64,000 nucleotides of DNA from Methylococcales bacterium (GCA_026398895.1 JAPLRZ010000045.1:1-64000); one strand, 5' to 3'. Shown: positions 47,186 to 58,577, numbered from the stretch's first letter. Notes: generated by a model from the sequence alone, not told the origin. Numbers and translations are program-made.

Positions 47186-49729
47186 ATGTTAGAAACTTAC
47201 CGCAAACACGTTGCTGAACGCGCCGCTGAGGGCGTAGTGCCGAAACCCTTGGATGCTGAACAAACAGCGGCATTGATTGAACTCATTAAACAACCACCTG
47301 CGGGTGAAGAAGCATTCATTTTAGACTTGCTGGAAAATCGTATTCCAGCGGGTGTCGATGAAGCAGCTTATATTAAAGCGGGCTTTTTAGCGGCGATTGC
47401 TAAAGGCGAAACATCTTCACCGATTTTAACCGCTGAACGTGCCACGGAATTATTAGGCACGATGTTAGGCGGTTATAACATCGCCCCGCTGATTGATTTG
47501 CTGGATAACGCAAACCTTGCTCCGATTGCGGTTAAGGCGTTATCGCATACGCTGTTAGTATTTGATGCGTTTCATGATGTGCAGGAAAAAGCCGAGGCAG
47601 GCAATGCGTATGCTCAACAAGTATTGCAATCGTGGGCAGATGCTGAATGGTTTACCAGCAAAGCTGTGATGCCAGAAAAATTAACGGTGACCGTGTTTAA
47701 AGTCACGGGCGAAACCAATACCGATGATTTATCACCCGCACCTGATGCGTGGTCACGCCCTGATATTCCTCTGCACGCTAAAGCCATGTTAAAAATGCCG
47801 CGTGAGGGTATTACCAATGCGGAATTGCAAATTGAAGTGTTAAAAGAAAAAGGCTTTCCTGTCGCATACATTGGTGATGTGGTCGGTACAGGTTCATCAC
47901 GCAAATCGGCGACTAATTCGGTGCTGTGGTTTACAGGGCGTGATATTCCGTTTATTCCGAATAAGCGCGAAGGTGGCGTGTGTATCGGTGGCAAAATCGC
48001 ACCAATTTTCTTTAACACGATGGAAGATTCGGGCGCGTTGCCGTTTGAGTGTGATGTGAGCAACATGGCTATGGGTGATGTTATCGACATTTATCCCTAT
48101 CAAGGCGTGGTGAAACGTCATGACAGCGCGGAAGTCATTTGCCAGTTTGAATTAAAAACCGATGTGTTATTGGATGAAGTGCGAGCAGGTGGACGCATTC
48201 CGCTGATTATCGGACGTGGTTTAACCGATAGAGCGCGTAAAACTTTAGGTTTGGGTGCGTCTGAAATTTTTGTTCGTTCAGTAGATAAAGCAGATAGTGG
48301 TAAAGGTTACACGTTGGCGCAAAAAATGGTCGGTAAAGCCTGTGGTGTTGCGGGTGTGCGTCCGAATACTTATTGCGAACCGAAGATGACTACCGTGGGT
48401 TCGCAAGATACCACAGGCCCAATGACCCGCGATGAATTAAAAGATTTAGCGTGTTTGGGTTTTTCAGCAGATTTAGTCATGCAGTCGTTTTGCCATACGG
48501 CGGCGTATCCAAAACCGATTGATGTCACCATGCACCACACCTTACCCGATTTTATTATGAATCGTGGCGGGGTGGCGTTGCGTCCTGCCGATGGCATTAT
48601 TCATTCATGGCTCAATCGTATGCTATTGCCTGATACCGTCGGCACAGGCGGTGATTCACATACCCGTTTTCCTATTGGTATTTCCTTTCCAGCGGGGTCG
48701 GGTTTGGTGGCGTTTGCGGCGGCAACAGGTGTGATGCCGTTGGATATGCCTGAGTCGGTGTTAGTACGCTTTACGGGCGAGATGCAGGCGGGAATTACCC
48801 TGCGTGATTTAGTCAATGCGATTCCATACATTGCTTTACAACGTGGTTTATTGACGCTGGATAAAAAAGGCAAGAAAAATGTGTTTTCTGGTCGCATTTT
48901 AGAAATTGAAGGCTTGCCTGATTTAAAAGTAGAACAAGCGTTTGAATTATCCGATGCCTCGGCAGAACGCTCAGCGGGTGGCTGTACCGTGCGTTTGAAT
49001 GAAGCACCGATACGCGAGTATTTGAATTCCAATATCACGCTGTTGCAGTGGATGATAGCCCAAGGGTATGGCGATGTGCGTACCATTGAACGCCGCATTA
49101 AAGCCATGCAAGACTGGCTAGATAATCCTATGTTGCTGGAGGCCGATGCGGATGCCGAATATTTTGAAGTCATTGAAATCAATATGAGCGACATTAAAGA
49201 GCCGCTACTGGCTTGTCCGAATGATCCCGATGATATTAAGCCGTTATCGGAAGTCGCAGGCACAAAAATTGACGAGGTGTTTTTGGGTTCGTGTATGACC
49301 AATATCGGGCATTTTCGCGCCGCTGGTAAATTACTGAAACAACAAAAAGGCGAATTACCCAGTAAATTATGGATTGCACCACCGACTAAAATGGATGAAA
49401 GCCAGCTAACCAAAGAAGGCTATTACGATACCTTTAAGCAAGCAGGTGCGCGGACAGAAATGCCAGGGTGTTCATTATGTATGGGTAATCAGGCACGAGT
49501 GGCTGCCAATGCCACGGTGGTTTCAACCTCTACGCGTAACTTCCCCAATCGTTTAGGTGATGGTGCGCAGGTGTATTTATCATCAGCAGAATTGGCGGCA
49601 GTGTGTTCAATTTTGGGTAAAATCCCTACGGTAGAGGAGTATATGGGTTATGCTGGACAGATTAATGCAACGGCTGAAGAGTCTTATCGGTATTTGAATT
49701 TTAATCTTATGGATAGTTATCAAAGCTAA
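47186..49729 (+). CDS. acnB: Aconitate hydratase B
   Basis: An 847-residue TCA-cycle enzyme. The N-terminal HEAT-like domain ([17 protein letters not shown]), [19 protein letters not shown], the substrate domain [13 protein letters not shown] and [12 protein letters not shown], and the [4Fe-4S] ligands in the C-terminal [11 protein letters not shown] (with an upstream SFCHTA Cys) are visible. The length fits AcnB, not AcnA. RBS AGGAAAC. Confidence 0.97.
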   Translation: MLETYRKHVAERAAEGVVPKPLDAEQTAALIELIKQPPAGEEAFILDLLENRIPAGVDEAAYIKAGFLAAIAKGETSSPILTAERATELLGTMLGGYNIAPLIDLLDNANLAPIAVKALSHTLLVFDAFHDVQEKAEAGNAYAQQVLQSWADAEWFTSKAVMPEKLTVTVFKVTGETNTDDLSPAPDAWSRPDIPLHAKAMLKMPREGITNAELQIEVLKEKGFPVAYIGDVVGTGSSRKSATNSVLWFTGRDIPFIPNKREGGVCIGGKIAPIFFNTMEDSGALPFECDVSNMAMGDVIDIYPYQGVVKRHDSAEVICQFELKTDVLLDEVRAGGRIPLIIGRGLTDRARKTLGLGASEIFVRSVDKADSGKGYTLAQKMVGKACGVAGVRPNTYCEPKMTTVGSQDTTGPMTRDELKDLACLGFSADLVMQSFCHTAAYPKPIDVTMHHTLPDFIMNRGGVALRPADGIIHSWLNRMLLPDTVGTGGDSHTRFPIGISFPAGSGLVAFAAATGVMPLDMPESVLVRFTGEMQAGITLRDLVNAIPYIALQRGLLTLDKKGKKNVFSGRILEIEGLPDLKVEQAFELSDASAERSAGGCTVRLNEAPIREYLNSNITLLQWMIAQGYGDVRTIERRIKAMQDWLDNPMLLEADADAEYFEVIEINMSDIKEPLLACPNDPDDIKPLSEVAGTKIDEVFLGSCMTNIGHFRAAGKLLKQQKGELPSKLWIAPPTKMDESQLTKEGYYDTFKQAGARTEMPGCSLCMGNQARVAANATVVSTSTRNFPNRLGDGAQVYLSSAELAAVCSILGKIPTVEEYMGYAGQINATAEESYRYLNFNLMDSYQS

Positions 49730-49734
49730 ATTAA

Positions 49735-49789
49735 GTAGGGGCAATCCCTTGTGGTTGCCCTTTTTAAATGCGGGGGAAACTGTCCCTAC
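49735..49789. repeat. GTAGGGGCAAT-type inverted repeat with terminator-like stem
   Basis: Outer GTAGGG and CCCTAC; inside, GGGCAA..TTGCCC followed by TTTTT (49739-49765), which could stop acnB transcription. It is 11 nt before dciA. Confidence 0.7.
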
Positions 49790-49799
49790 AGGTGGATTA

Positions 49800-50249
49800 A
49801 TGACTTCTAAAAAAATCACTTCTAAAACACCCTTGTCCTATCAAAACCAAACAATGGCGTATTTTCACGGTCAAATTGGACAACAAAAACGGCTGTTACA
49901 GGCTATTCAAAAGCTGTTGCCATTCGATTTAGCGAACCATGTTCACTGTTGTTTAATAAAAGATAAAAAGCTGTTGCTGTATACTGATTCGGCAGCGTGG
50001 GCATCACAATTGCGTTTTTATAATGGCGTTATTCTTGCCGCCAATGAGCTATTAGTCGATGTAGTGCAGATTAAGGTGATGACTCAGGAAGCGGGATTTG
50101 TTACCCAGTCTGAATGCAAAGCACGATTGCCTAGCTCAGAAAAAATAGCAGAGTTACAAAAAGATAGTCTTAATATTGCCGATGAGCCGTTAAAAGCCGC
50201 GCTACTCAAGTTAAGCGCGACGCTCGCACGGCTATCTAATAAGAATTAA
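49800..50249 (+). CDS. dciA: DciA-type helicase loader (DUF721)
   Basis: A 149-residue protein with a KH-like part: CCLIKDKKLLLYTDSAAWAS, QLRFYNGVILAANELL. DciA recruits DnaB helicase in bacteria without DnaC. It lies back to back (convergent, zero gap) with lpxC, a frequent neighbour. The start at 49800 was chosen because the upstream frame is repeat sequence. Confidence 0.75.
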   Translation: MTSKKITSKTPLSYQNQTMAYFHGQIGQQKRLLQAIQKLLPFDLANHVHCCLIKDKKLLLYTDSAAWASQLRFYNGVILAANELLVDVVQIKVMTQEAGFVTQSECKARLPSSEKIAELQKDSLNIADEPLKAALLKLSATLARLSNKN

Positions 50250-51173
50250 TTATTCAGGGGGTCTAGGCGTTTGTGCAGAACGCATAAACGAAATCGGTGC
50301 TTCTTCATCGTTATCAAACGTGACCATTTCCCACGCGTCTGTATTCTCCAATAAAGTACGCAGTAATTTATTATTTAAACCATGCCCTGATTTATAGCCG
50401 ACAAACTCGCCAATTAAGCTGTAGCCTAATAGATATAAATCACCAATCGCATCGAGAATTTTGTGTTTCACAAATTCATCGGCACAACGCAGTCCATCTT
50501 CATTAAGAATTTTATTGTCATCCACCACAATCGCATTATCAAGACTACCACCGAGTGCGAGGTTGTTGTCTCTGAGCATTTGAATGTCTTTCATGAAACC
50601 AAACGTTCTGGCTCGACTGACTTCTTTTACAAAAGTGGTTGAAGAAAAATCCATCGTTGCCGTTTTAACGTGTTCTTCAAAAGCAGGATGTTCAAAATCA
50701 ATGGTAAAAGTGACTTTAAAGCCTTCAAATGGATTAAATTCAGCCCATTTATCGCCGTCTTCGACACGAAGACTGCGTTTAATACGAATATATTGTTTAG
50801 GGCAATCCTGCTCTTCGACACCTGCTGATTGCAGCAAAAATACAAACGGCCCTGCACTGCCATCCATAATTGGCACTTCAGCGGCACTGACATCAATAAT
50901 AGCGTTATCGATACCTAAACCTGCAAAGGCGGATAATAAATGTTCGATGGTGGAAATTTTGACATCACCTGCTACCAGTGTGGTTGATAGAACAGTTTCA
51001 CCGACATTGCTAGGTGTGGCTTGAATAGTCACGGGTTCATCTAAATCTACGCGGCGAAAGCGAATGCCCGTATTGGGCTCGGAAGGTCGCAAGGTTAAAT
51101 AGATTTTTTCGCCCGTGTGTAGACCTACGCCTGTGGCTCTGATGGTATTTTTTAAAGTTCTTTGTTTAATCAT
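50250..51173 (-). CDS. lpxC: UDP-3-O-acyl-N-acetylglucosamine deacetylase
   Basis: A 307-residue zinc enzyme of lipid A synthesis. [36 protein letters not shown] with the first zinc His, [13 protein letters not shown], and [15 protein letters not shown] with the His/Asp ligands. I start at 51173, where MIKQRTLK begins; an upstream in-frame start would add a non-family extension. Confidence 0.96.
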   Translation of the reverse strand: MIKQRTLKNTIRATGVGLHTGEKIYLTLRPSEPNTGIRFRRVDLDEPVTIQATPSNVGETVLSTTLVAGDVKISTIEHLLSAFAGLGIDNAIIDVSAAEVPIMDGSAGPFVFLLQSAGVEEQDCPKQYIRIKRSLRVEDGDKWAEFNPFEGFKVTFTIDFEHPAFEEHVKTATMDFSSTTFVKEVSRARTFGFMKDIQMLRDNNLALGGSLDNAIVVDDNKILNEDGLRCADEFVKHKILDAIGDLYLLGYSLIGEFVGYKSGHGLNNKLLRTLLENTDAWEMVTFDNDEEAPISFMRSAQTPRPPE

Positions 51174-51331
51174 AAATAACGTCAAAATAAAGGTGGAGCA
51201 AAGGGATGAGATTTTATCATAAAAACACAGATTGAATTTTTTATCAGACAAAAATACTCAGTGGGGTTAAACTAACTTTATATTACAACGTGGTTTGCTA
51301 AATCAATGTTTTCACAGCTATCGCTTACATC

Positions 51332-52498
51332 ATGCTAAAAAAGTTTTTTCAACCTGTACTATCGAATACTGTCACGCAACCTCCTAAAGTATCTAGGACA
51401 CTGGAGCAGCGATATTTACAGCAAGTCGAGCAACACGCGCTTAAATACGATGAAATACAATTCAACGCTATTCGCCATTTACAAGCCTTATTGGATAAGC
51501 TACTGCTAACGGATACCCAGAGTCATAAACCGTTAGCGCGTAAACTAGGATTATCCACGCAACAAAAATGTCAAAGTTTGTATATTTTTGGTGATGTCGG
51601 GCGCGGCAAATCCATGTTAATGGATTTATTTTATGAAGTTTGCCCGTTAAAACAAAAAAGGCGGGTTTATTTTCATACCTTTATGCTGGAAGTCCACGCC
51701 TTTATTCATCACGCACAACAACAAAACCAGCCAGATGCGATTCCTGCACTGGCGAAAAAAATCAAAGACTCTACCCTGCTACTTTGTTTTGACGAGTTTC
51801 ATGTCACTGATATAGCCGATGCTATGATTTTACAGCGGCTGTTTAGTCGTTTATTTGAGCTGGGTGTGGTGATGGTGATTACCTCTAATCGCCACCCTAA
51901 TAACTTATATCAAGGTGGCTTGCAAAAAGAGCAGTCCTTAGCATTTACCCAGCTATTGCAAAGCGAAGCCAGCATTATCGAATTGGCTGTAAAAATCGAT
52001 TATCGACTTAGTTACTCACCTGCATTAAACAACACCTACTATTTTCCACTCGATGCCAAGGCGAATGACTTTGTGCAGCAAACTTATAACGGTTTAACAC
52101 ACTGTGCCGCTAAGAAATCAGGGGTTTTACAGCTATTGGGCAGGCAAGTATTTTTGTCGGCAGTCTATAAAAATATCGCGCTGTTGTCTTTTGCTGAACT
52201 GTGCGTACAGCCCTTAGGTTCGGCTGATTATTTAACACTCGCTAATCAATTTAGTACGCTGATAGTGACCGACATTCCAAAATTAACCGCAGATAAGCGT
52301 AATGAAGCCAAACGATTTGTGACACTGATTGACGCACTCTACGAGCATAAAGTGCAATTGATTTGCACCGCAGAAGTCCCAGCTCACGCGCTCTACACGG
52401 AAGGCGATGGCGTGTTTGAATTCAAACGTACAGTGTCTAGGCTCATCGAAATGCAGTCAGAAAGCTATTTACAGCGCACTTCTGTTTGGACTGGATAA
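51332..52498 (+). CDS. zapE: Cell division ATPase ZapE (AFG1-like)
   Basis: A 388-residue AAA-type ATPase. Walker A GDVGRGKSMLMDLF, Walker B LLCFDEFHVTDIADAMIL, the sensor TSNRHPNNLY, and DALYEHKVQLICTAE are typical. Acts at the division ring under stress. Confidence 0.93.
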   Translation: MLKKFFQPVLSNTVTQPPKVSRTLEQRYLQQVEQHALKYDEIQFNAIRHLQALLDKLLLTDTQSHKPLARKLGLSTQQKCQSLYIFGDVGRGKSMLMDLFYEVCPLKQKRRVYFHTFMLEVHAFIHHAQQQNQPDAIPALAKKIKDSTLLLCFDEFHVTDIADAMILQRLFSRLFELGVVMVITSNRHPNNLYQGGLQKEQSLAFTQLLQSEASIIELAVKIDYRLSYSPALNNTYYFPLDAKANDFVQQTYNGLTHCAAKKSGVLQLLGRQVFLSAVYKNIALLSFAELCVQPLGSADYLTLANQFSTLIVTDIPKLTADKRNEAKRFVTLIDALYEHKVQLICTAEVPAHALYTEGDGVFEFKRTVSRLIEMQSESYLQRTSVWTG

Positions 52499-52584
52499 GG
52501 TTATTCTGGTTATTAACCGCATTATTCGCGTAAAATGCGCGGTTTCGTATTAAAGATACAATACTTTTCTAACGGTATGACTTA

Positions 52585-53949
52585 ATGAAGATAGTTATTC
52601 TTGGGGCGGGTGTTACGGGTTCATCAGTTGCTGGTGCATTGGCAAGTGAAGAAAACGATATTGTAGTGATTGATTTTAATCCCTTACTGCTGGATGCTTT
52701 AAAAGAGCGTTTTGATATTGCCACGGTTGCGGGCAATGCTGCGCATCCGAGCATATTAGAGCAAGCAGGGGTTAGTCATGCTGATATAGTGATTGCCGTC
52801 ACTGACAGTGATGAAACCAATATGTTGGCGTGTGTGATTATTAACGCTCTGTATAGTCGTCCAAAGACTATCGCACGAGTACGCGCAATTGATTACATGA
52901 AAAACCCTAATTTATTCAGCCCATTGGGTATTCCTGTCGATCATGTGATTAGCCCTGAACAAATTGTCATGGAGTCGATACGCAATTTAATTGATTTTCC
53001 AGGTGTGTTGCATATTTCCGATTTTGCTGATGGTTTAGTGCGTTTGTTTTCAGTGCGCGTGACCGAAGATGGCGTTTTAACAGGTAAACAAATTAATTCC
53101 CTGAAAGAGCGTTTTACCACAGGTAAAATTCGTATTGTTGCTATTTTTCGACAAGGTAAGCCGTTACCAATCAACGGTGAATCGATTATCGAAACAGACG
53201 ATGAGGTGTTTTTTGTTGCACCGCGTAAAGAAGTTCGTCGTGTACTTAAAGAATTGAATAAGCTAGAAGAGCCGTTAAAGCGCATCATTATTGCAGGCGG
53301 TGGACACGTTGGTAAACGTTTAGCGTTAGCCTTAGAAAACGATCACCACGTCAAAATTATTGAAAAAAATCCTAACCGCGCTCAAAAAATTGCCAATGAT
53401 TTGAATAATACCGTGGTGTTGTTAGGTGATTGTGCCGATGAATCGTTATTGATTGATGAATCCATTGAAAGTACCGATTTATTTTGTGCCATTACTGAAA
53501 ACGATGGTGTCAATATTATCTCCGCCGCGTTAGCAAAAAGCCTAGGGGCGCGTAAAACTATTTGTCTGCTCAATCATATTTCATACACTAAGCTACTGGC
53601 TGGAACAGGTATTGATGTTGCCGTGTTACCGAATCAAGAAACTTTAGGTAGTATTCTCAAGCACGTTCGCCGTGGTGACGTGGCACAAGTTACTTCGCTA
53701 TGCGGTGGTACAGCCGAAGCCATTGAAGCCATTGCCCATCGCGGTAACGGGAGTAATTCAGTCGTTGGTGTGCCTGTCAGCAAAGTCAATTTTCCAGCAG
53801 GTATCGTATTAGGCGCGTTGATTCGTAATCAGCAAGTGGTATCCATTCATCACGACACCGTTTTTGAAGAAAACGATCATGTTATTATGTTTGCTATTGA
53901 CAAAAAACTGGTGGCTAACATAGAAGCAACCTTTCAACCCATTCTGTAA
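52585..53949 (+). CDS. trkA: Trk potassium uptake regulator TrkA
   Basis: A 454-residue cytosolic protein of two RCK/TrkA-N modules: VVILGAGVTGSSVAGALASE and RIIIAGGGHVGKRLALALE each bind NAD(H), each followed by a TrkA-C domain. It gates TrkH, encoded next. Confidence 0.96.
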   Translation: MKIVILGAGVTGSSVAGALASEENDIVVIDFNPLLLDALKERFDIATVAGNAAHPSILEQAGVSHADIVIAVTDSDETNMLACVIINALYSRPKTIARVRAIDYMKNPNLFSPLGIPVDHVISPEQIVMESIRNLIDFPGVLHISDFADGLVRLFSVRVTEDGVLTGKQINSLKERFTTGKIRIVAIFRQGKPLPINGESIIETDDEVFFVAPRKEVRRVLKELNKLEEPLKRIIIAGGGHVGKRLALALENDHHVKIIEKNPNRAQKIANDLNNTVVLLGDCADESLLIDESIESTDLFCAITENDGVNIISAALAKSLGARKTICLLNHISYTKLLAGTGIDVAVLPNQETLGSILKHVRRGDVAQVTSLCGGTAEAIEAIAHRGNGSNSVVGVPVSKVNFPAGIVLGALIRNQQVVSIHHDTVFEENDHVIMFAIDKKLVANIEATFQPIL

Positions 53950-54026
53950 AAACAGATTCAAATCACAAGGTTTAGAGTAGTGTACTGTTTCTCGAATCTT
54001 GATCTTTTAACCTTGTAGCAAATCCT

Positions 54027-55484
54027 ATGAATGTTATCCTGACTATCATCCATATTTTCGGCCTAGTAACTATGGGCTTTAGCGGTCTGATGACGACTTG
54101 CTTACTGACTTCTCTGATTGCTGATGATGGTGCTAGCACCGCTTTTTTTGACGGCACATTGATCACCTTTCTATTTGGGTTATTGATGTTTTTGCCTACG
54201 CTACGCATACCCAAAAAAGTCTCGCGACAAGCAGGATTTTTATTGGTCGCTATGACGTGGTCATTAAGCCCTGTGTTCTGTACCCTGCCGCTATTATTGA
54301 ATTTTCCCGAATTGAGCTTTGTCGATGCCTATTTTGAGACTACCTCAGGACTGACCACCACGGGAGCGACTATTTTGAGTGGCATCGATGCGTTACCGAT
54401 GTCGATTAATTTATGGCGACATGAATTAAATTGGATAGCGGGTATGGGGATTATTATTTTTGCGGTAGCGATTTTGCCAATTTTAGGCATCGGCGGTATG
54501 CAGTTGTACAAAGCAGAAACCCCTGGTTCGGTAAAAGAATCCGATTTACCACCGCGTATTGCTCAAACCGCCAAAGCCTTGTGGATGGTTTATGCAGGTT
54601 TTTCAGTAGCGTGCATTATTGCGTTACGCTTTGCGGGAATGGATTGGTTTGATGCTATCTGTCATGCCTTTTCCGCTATGAGTTTAGGGGGCTTTTCGAC
54701 CCATGACAACAGTGTGGGTTTTTTTAATTCGGTGTCGATAGAAGTGGTGCTGAGTATTTTTCAATTACTTGCCGCCATTAATTTTGCAACCCACTTTGTC
54801 GCCTTGCGCAAACGTTCATTGAACCCTTACTTGGATGATGTCGAAGCGAAAAGTTTTTTGTTATTAGTCATTAGTAGTTGCGTAGTTGCCGCTATGGTGT
54901 TGCAACACGCGGGAACATATCCTGATTTTTTAACCGCCTTACGCCATGCCTCTTTTAATTTAATCACCATTGCCACCGATTGCGGCTTTGCCAGTCAAGA
55001 TTTTAATACTTGGCCGATTTTTGTCCCGATGTGGATGTTGTTTTTAAGTTGTTTATCCGCCTCATCGGGGTCTACGGGTGGCGGTATTCGTATGATTAGA
55101 ACCATTATTTTAATGAAACAAGCCCGTTTGGAAATGTTTAAATTCATTCATCCCTTTGCGGTGCGCCCGTTAAAAATTGGCGACACCGTGGTTAAAAATG
55201 ACATTGTTACCTCAGTGATGGGGTTTATTTTCCTTTACTTTATGTGTATTGTGATTTTAGTGTTTACCTTGCTATTCAGCGGCATGGATTTTATCAGCGC
55301 GTTTAGTGCGATCATTGCTTGTTTTAATAACGCAGGACCGGGTCTTAATCAAGTAGGGCCCGCCACTAATTATGCTAGTTTGACTGACTTTCAAACCTGC
55401 GTCTGCGCATTTGCCATGTTACTAGGTCGGGTACAAATTTTCTCGATTGTGATTTTATTTATTCCTGAATTTTGGCGTAAGTAG
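54027..55484 (+). CDS. trkH: Trk potassium transporter TrkH
   Basis: A 485-residue membrane protein with four P-loop repeats: TTSGLTTTGATIL, AMSLGGFSTHD, TIATDCGFAS and ACFNNAGPGLNQVGP, each with a filter Gly. ATG at 54027, 77 nt after trkA. Confidence 0.95.
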   Translation: MNVILTIIHIFGLVTMGFSGLMTTCLLTSLIADDGASTAFFDGTLITFLFGLLMFLPTLRIPKKVSRQAGFLLVAMTWSLSPVFCTLPLLLNFPELSFVDAYFETTSGLTTTGATILSGIDALPMSINLWRHELNWIAGMGIIIFAVAILPILGIGGMQLYKAETPGSVKESDLPPRIAQTAKALWMVYAGFSVACIIALRFAGMDWFDAICHAFSAMSLGGFSTHDNSVGFFNSVSIEVVLSIFQLLAAINFATHFVALRKRSLNPYLDDVEAKSFLLLVISSCVVAAMVLQHAGTYPDFLTALRHASFNLITIATDCGFASQDFNTWPIFVPMWMLFLSCLSASSGSTGGGIRMIRTIILMKQARLEMFKFIHPFAVRPLKIGDTVVKNDIVTSVMGFIFLYFMCIVILVFTLLFSGMDFISAFSAIIACFNNAGPGLNQVGPATNYASLTDFQTCVCAFAMLLGRVQIFSIVILFIPEFWRK

Positions 55485-55579
55485 CAGGTCGCGTTAGAGA
55501 CTGTGAAAGTATTCTTGTCCATTGTTGCTAATCCATAAGCTGATTATTCCGTCTTACAAGTTTTTTTGATGATATAGTC

Positions 55580-56947
55580 ATGGCACACACTATGGATAAC
55601 AAAGCACAATATTTATTACGGAACGCGCTTCATGAGCATGGGATTGCCATTATTTATGAACCTTTGCGACTTCAGGCTATTCTTAAGGGCTACGCAAAAG
55701 GTCAATTCAACGCAGAAATTTTTTTATGGGTTTTATCAGCGACAGAAGGTATTGCTGATAAGCTGCTAAAAAATAATTCAGTTCCACTCAAAGTATTAGC
55801 CGCCACCTTAAGCTTACAATTGTATGAAAATTTTCGCATTGATAAATCTTCTGCTATCTGGACAGTTAATAGCTGGATGTTTGCTCTTAATCTCAAAGTT
55901 GATCTAAACCTTACCCCTACAGTCAATACTCATTTTAGCGACCGTGATACGGAATATTTTTTCACCCCAGAACAAACCACAAGAAAACTTGCGGTACTGT
56001 TTGCAGATATTTGTGGTAGCACGTCACTTTACGATGACATCGGTGATGATTTGGCGCGTCATTTTACCGCAAACTGCATCAAGACTATGGTTAGTCAGAT
56101 TTCACCTCATAAAGGTACACTGATTAAAACCATCGGTGATGAAATTATGTGTACTTTCCCTAATGCCAAACTCGCGCTAAACGCAGCCTGCGCCATGCAA
56201 TATGCAGTAAAAAACAGCGCGGCAGATTCAAAACAACCGTTGTCTATTCGCATAGGCTTTCATTATGGCGTGGTTATTTGTGAAGCTAACGATGTTTTTG
56301 GTGACACTGTCAATGTGGCAGCGCGAGTTGCAGGGATTGCCAAAGCTGACCAAATCATGACAACTGCCGCTGTCTATGCTGAACTCCCCGTGACCTTGCA
56401 AAATCAAACTCGGCAGTTTAAACGTGCCGATTTAAAGGGCAAGCAAGAGCAATGTGAAATTTATTGGGTATTATGGAAAGAGGATAATGAAGCTCAGCCT
56501 TTGCCTATTGCCCCACATTCCGTTACTAGCCTTTATACGAAAGTAATTTTGAAATATATACCTCAAAGTACGACCTATAGACAAATTTTACAGTTTGTAG
56601 AGCCCGCTCTAAAAGGCGGCATATTTAGTAAATCGGGAACAATCGAACGTATTTCAGTGTTAGCACAAAAGAATAAGGACTCTGATACATTGGAGTTTCA
56701 TGCCATTTTGTCTATTCAGCCAGACGAGGCTGCCAAAAGAATTATTAAAAAACGCCATAGGAAACAATTAAACGGTCGCATCATCGCTGTTAATGAATAT
56801 ATTGAACGCTCTGTTAATAATGGCAGAGGCATTATACATACCAAAGATAGGTTTCCAGACGGTCAGCGCATCGCTGATCGCCGTGATATAAAGAAACCCT
56901 TTAGGCTAATAACAATAGAACAGCTAAAAGATTTTATCTGGACTTGA
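55580..56947 (+). CDS. Class III adenylate/guanylate cyclase domain protein
   Basis: A 455-residue protein without transmembrane helices. The first about 130 residues are helical, then the cyclase domain: LAVLFADICGSTSLYDD with the metal Asp, GTLIKTIGDEIMCTF with the second metal Asp, RIGFHYGVVICEANDVF and GDTVNVAARVAG. The final 150 residues are of unknown fold, with GRIIAVNEYIERSVNNGRG and RRDIKKPFRLIT. Purine specificity is not clear by eye. It follows trkH after 95 nt but no link to potassium is shown. Confidence 0.85.
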   Translation: MAHTMDNKAQYLLRNALHEHGIAIIYEPLRLQAILKGYAKGQFNAEIFLWVLSATEGIADKLLKNNSVPLKVLAATLSLQLYENFRIDKSSAIWTVNSWMFALNLKVDLNLTPTVNTHFSDRDTEYFFTPEQTTRKLAVLFADICGSTSLYDDIGDDLARHFTANCIKTMVSQISPHKGTLIKTIGDEIMCTFPNAKLALNAACAMQYAVKNSAADSKQPLSIRIGFHYGVVICEANDVFGDTVNVAARVAGIAKADQIMTTAAVYAELPVTLQNQTRQFKRADLKGKQEQCEIYWVLWKEDNEAQPLPIAPHSVTSLYTKVILKYIPQSTTYRQILQFVEPALKGGIFSKSGTIERISVLAQKNKDSDTLEFHAILSIQPDEAAKRIIKKRHRKQLNGRIIAVNEYIERSVNNGRGIIHTKDRFPDGQRIADRRDIKKPFRLITIEQLKDFIWT

Positions 56948-57009
56948 AAATGCCTATACCTCAACAGCGTGTAGATTAAAGCCCTCTCGCACTTAACTCC
57001 AAAGTATTC

Positions 57010-58473
57010 ATGAGCATTATAAAAAAATTAGCCTCGCAAACTGCGATTTATGGTCTTAGCAGTATTTTTGGACGATTCCTTAATTATCTATTAGTTCCAC
57101 TATATACCTATTATTTTACCGCCGCTGAATATGGCGTGGTGTCTGAGTTTTACGCTTACGCTGGTTTTTTGTCGGTGTTTTTATTATTGGGTTTTGAAAC
57201 GGGTTATTTTCGCTTTCGTGATAAAACAGGGCAGGGCAGAGATACGACTTATTCAACTGCGTTAATTTTCGTATTATTAATTAATATTGGTTTTTTCTTA
57301 CTCATTTTAGCGAGTAATAACTGGTTATCAGCGGCATTGAATTATGCGGATCATTCAGAATATGTATTATGTTTTACTCTGATTTTAACCCTAGATGCTA
57401 TTGCGGCGATTCCATTCGCTAAGCTGCGTGCAGAAAACAAAGCATGGCGGTTTGCGGGGATTAAGATTTTAGAGATTCTCACCACCGTGGGATTTAGTTT
57501 ATTTTTTATTGTTTACTGCCCTAAGGTATACACAGAAAACCCGCAGTCTTGGGTAACAGTTATTTATGATCCAACGCTAGGGATTGCTTATATTTTTATT
57601 GCTAACTTAATTGCCAGTTGCTGTAAGTTTTTATTACTAATGCCTGAGTTAAAAGGCTTAGCATGGGGCTTTGATAAGCAATTATTTATTCGCCTACTGC
57701 GTTATTCATTACCGATAGTCGTGATTGGTTTTGCAGGTATTATTAATGAAATGCTAGATCGTGCCTTATTAAAATATTTATTGCCTTATGATCTAAATAC
57801 TAATCTAAAAATGCTGGGAATTTATGGCGCGTGTTATAAATTATCGATACTCATGTCATTATTTATTCAGGCGTTTCGTTATGCCGCTGAACCGTTTTTC
57901 TTTGCCTACGCAGATAAAAGCGATGCGCGGAAAGTTTACGCGGACGTGCTTAACTTTTTTGTCATTTTTTGCATGGCGATTTTTTTGTTGGTGACTTTAT
58001 TTTTGGATTTTTTCCAATATTTTGTCGGTGCAGAATTTCGTGTAGGGCTTGAAGTTGTACCGATTTTATTGATGGCAAATTTATGTTTAGGCATTTATGT
58101 CAATTTATCGATTTGGTACAAGCTGACAGATAGAACATTGCTGGGGGCGACCGTATCGTTAGCGGGGGCAGTATTAACGATAGCATTGAATGTGTGGTGG
58201 ATTCCTGAGTTTGGTTATGTGGGTTCTGCGTGGGCAACATTGGCGTGTTATGCCAGTATGGCGTTCATCTCCTATTCATTAGGACGGTATTATTATCCTG
58301 TCGCCTACGACATTAAGCGGCTGTTAGCGTATATTGTTTTAGGATTAGGTTTGTATTTTGCAAAACAACCTTTGCTCACTTATGTTGATTGGCAATCGTG
58401 GTTATTGTCGAGCGCGTTAATGTCGCTTTACTTATTGACGGTCGCGTTGTTTGAAAGACGAAACAGTAAATAA
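57010..58473 (+). CDS. Polysaccharide flippase (Wzx/MATE-like)
   Basis: A 487-residue membrane protein with about fourteen hydrophobic segments, starting FIG-like LASQTAIYGLSSIFGRFLNY and with GVVSEFYAYAGFL, GFAGIINEMLDRALL. It probably moves lipid-linked oligosaccharides. No other polysaccharide gene is adjacent. Confidence 0.88.
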   Translation: MSIIKKLASQTAIYGLSSIFGRFLNYLLVPLYTYYFTAAEYGVVSEFYAYAGFLSVFLLLGFETGYFRFRDKTGQGRDTTYSTALIFVLLINIGFFLLILASNNWLSAALNYADHSEYVLCFTLILTLDAIAAIPFAKLRAENKAWRFAGIKILEILTTVGFSLFFIVYCPKVYTENPQSWVTVIYDPTLGIAYIFIANLIASCCKFLLLMPELKGLAWGFDKQLFIRLLRYSLPIVVIGFAGIINEMLDRALLKYLLPYDLNTNLKMLGIYGACYKLSILMSLFIQAFRYAAEPFFFAYADKSDARKVYADVLNFFVIFCMAIFLLVTLFLDFFQYFVGAEFRVGLEVVPILLMANLCLGIYVNLSIWYKLTDRTLLGATVSLAGAVLTIALNVWWIPEFGYVGSAWATLACYASMAFISYSLGRYYYPVAYDIKRLLAYIVLGLGLYFAKQPLLTYVDWQSWLLSSALMSLYLLTVALFERRNSK

Positions 58474-58530
58474 TGCTAAGATACCGACCGTCTAACTAAA
58501 TTTCGTCTTTGAATTTCAAAGGCATCATGT

Positions 58531-58552
58531 AGGCTTCATTATGAAGCCTTTT
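58531..58552 (+). terminator. Hairpin with short T-run before the OmpA gene
   Basis: AGGCTTCATTATGAAGCCT followed by TTTT; a second hairpin CTTTGAATTTCAAAG precedes at 58507-58521. Could end the flippase transcript or attenuate the OmpA gene. Confidence 0.5.
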
Positions 58553-58577
58553 AAAACTAGCCAGAGGCTGTCTATTT

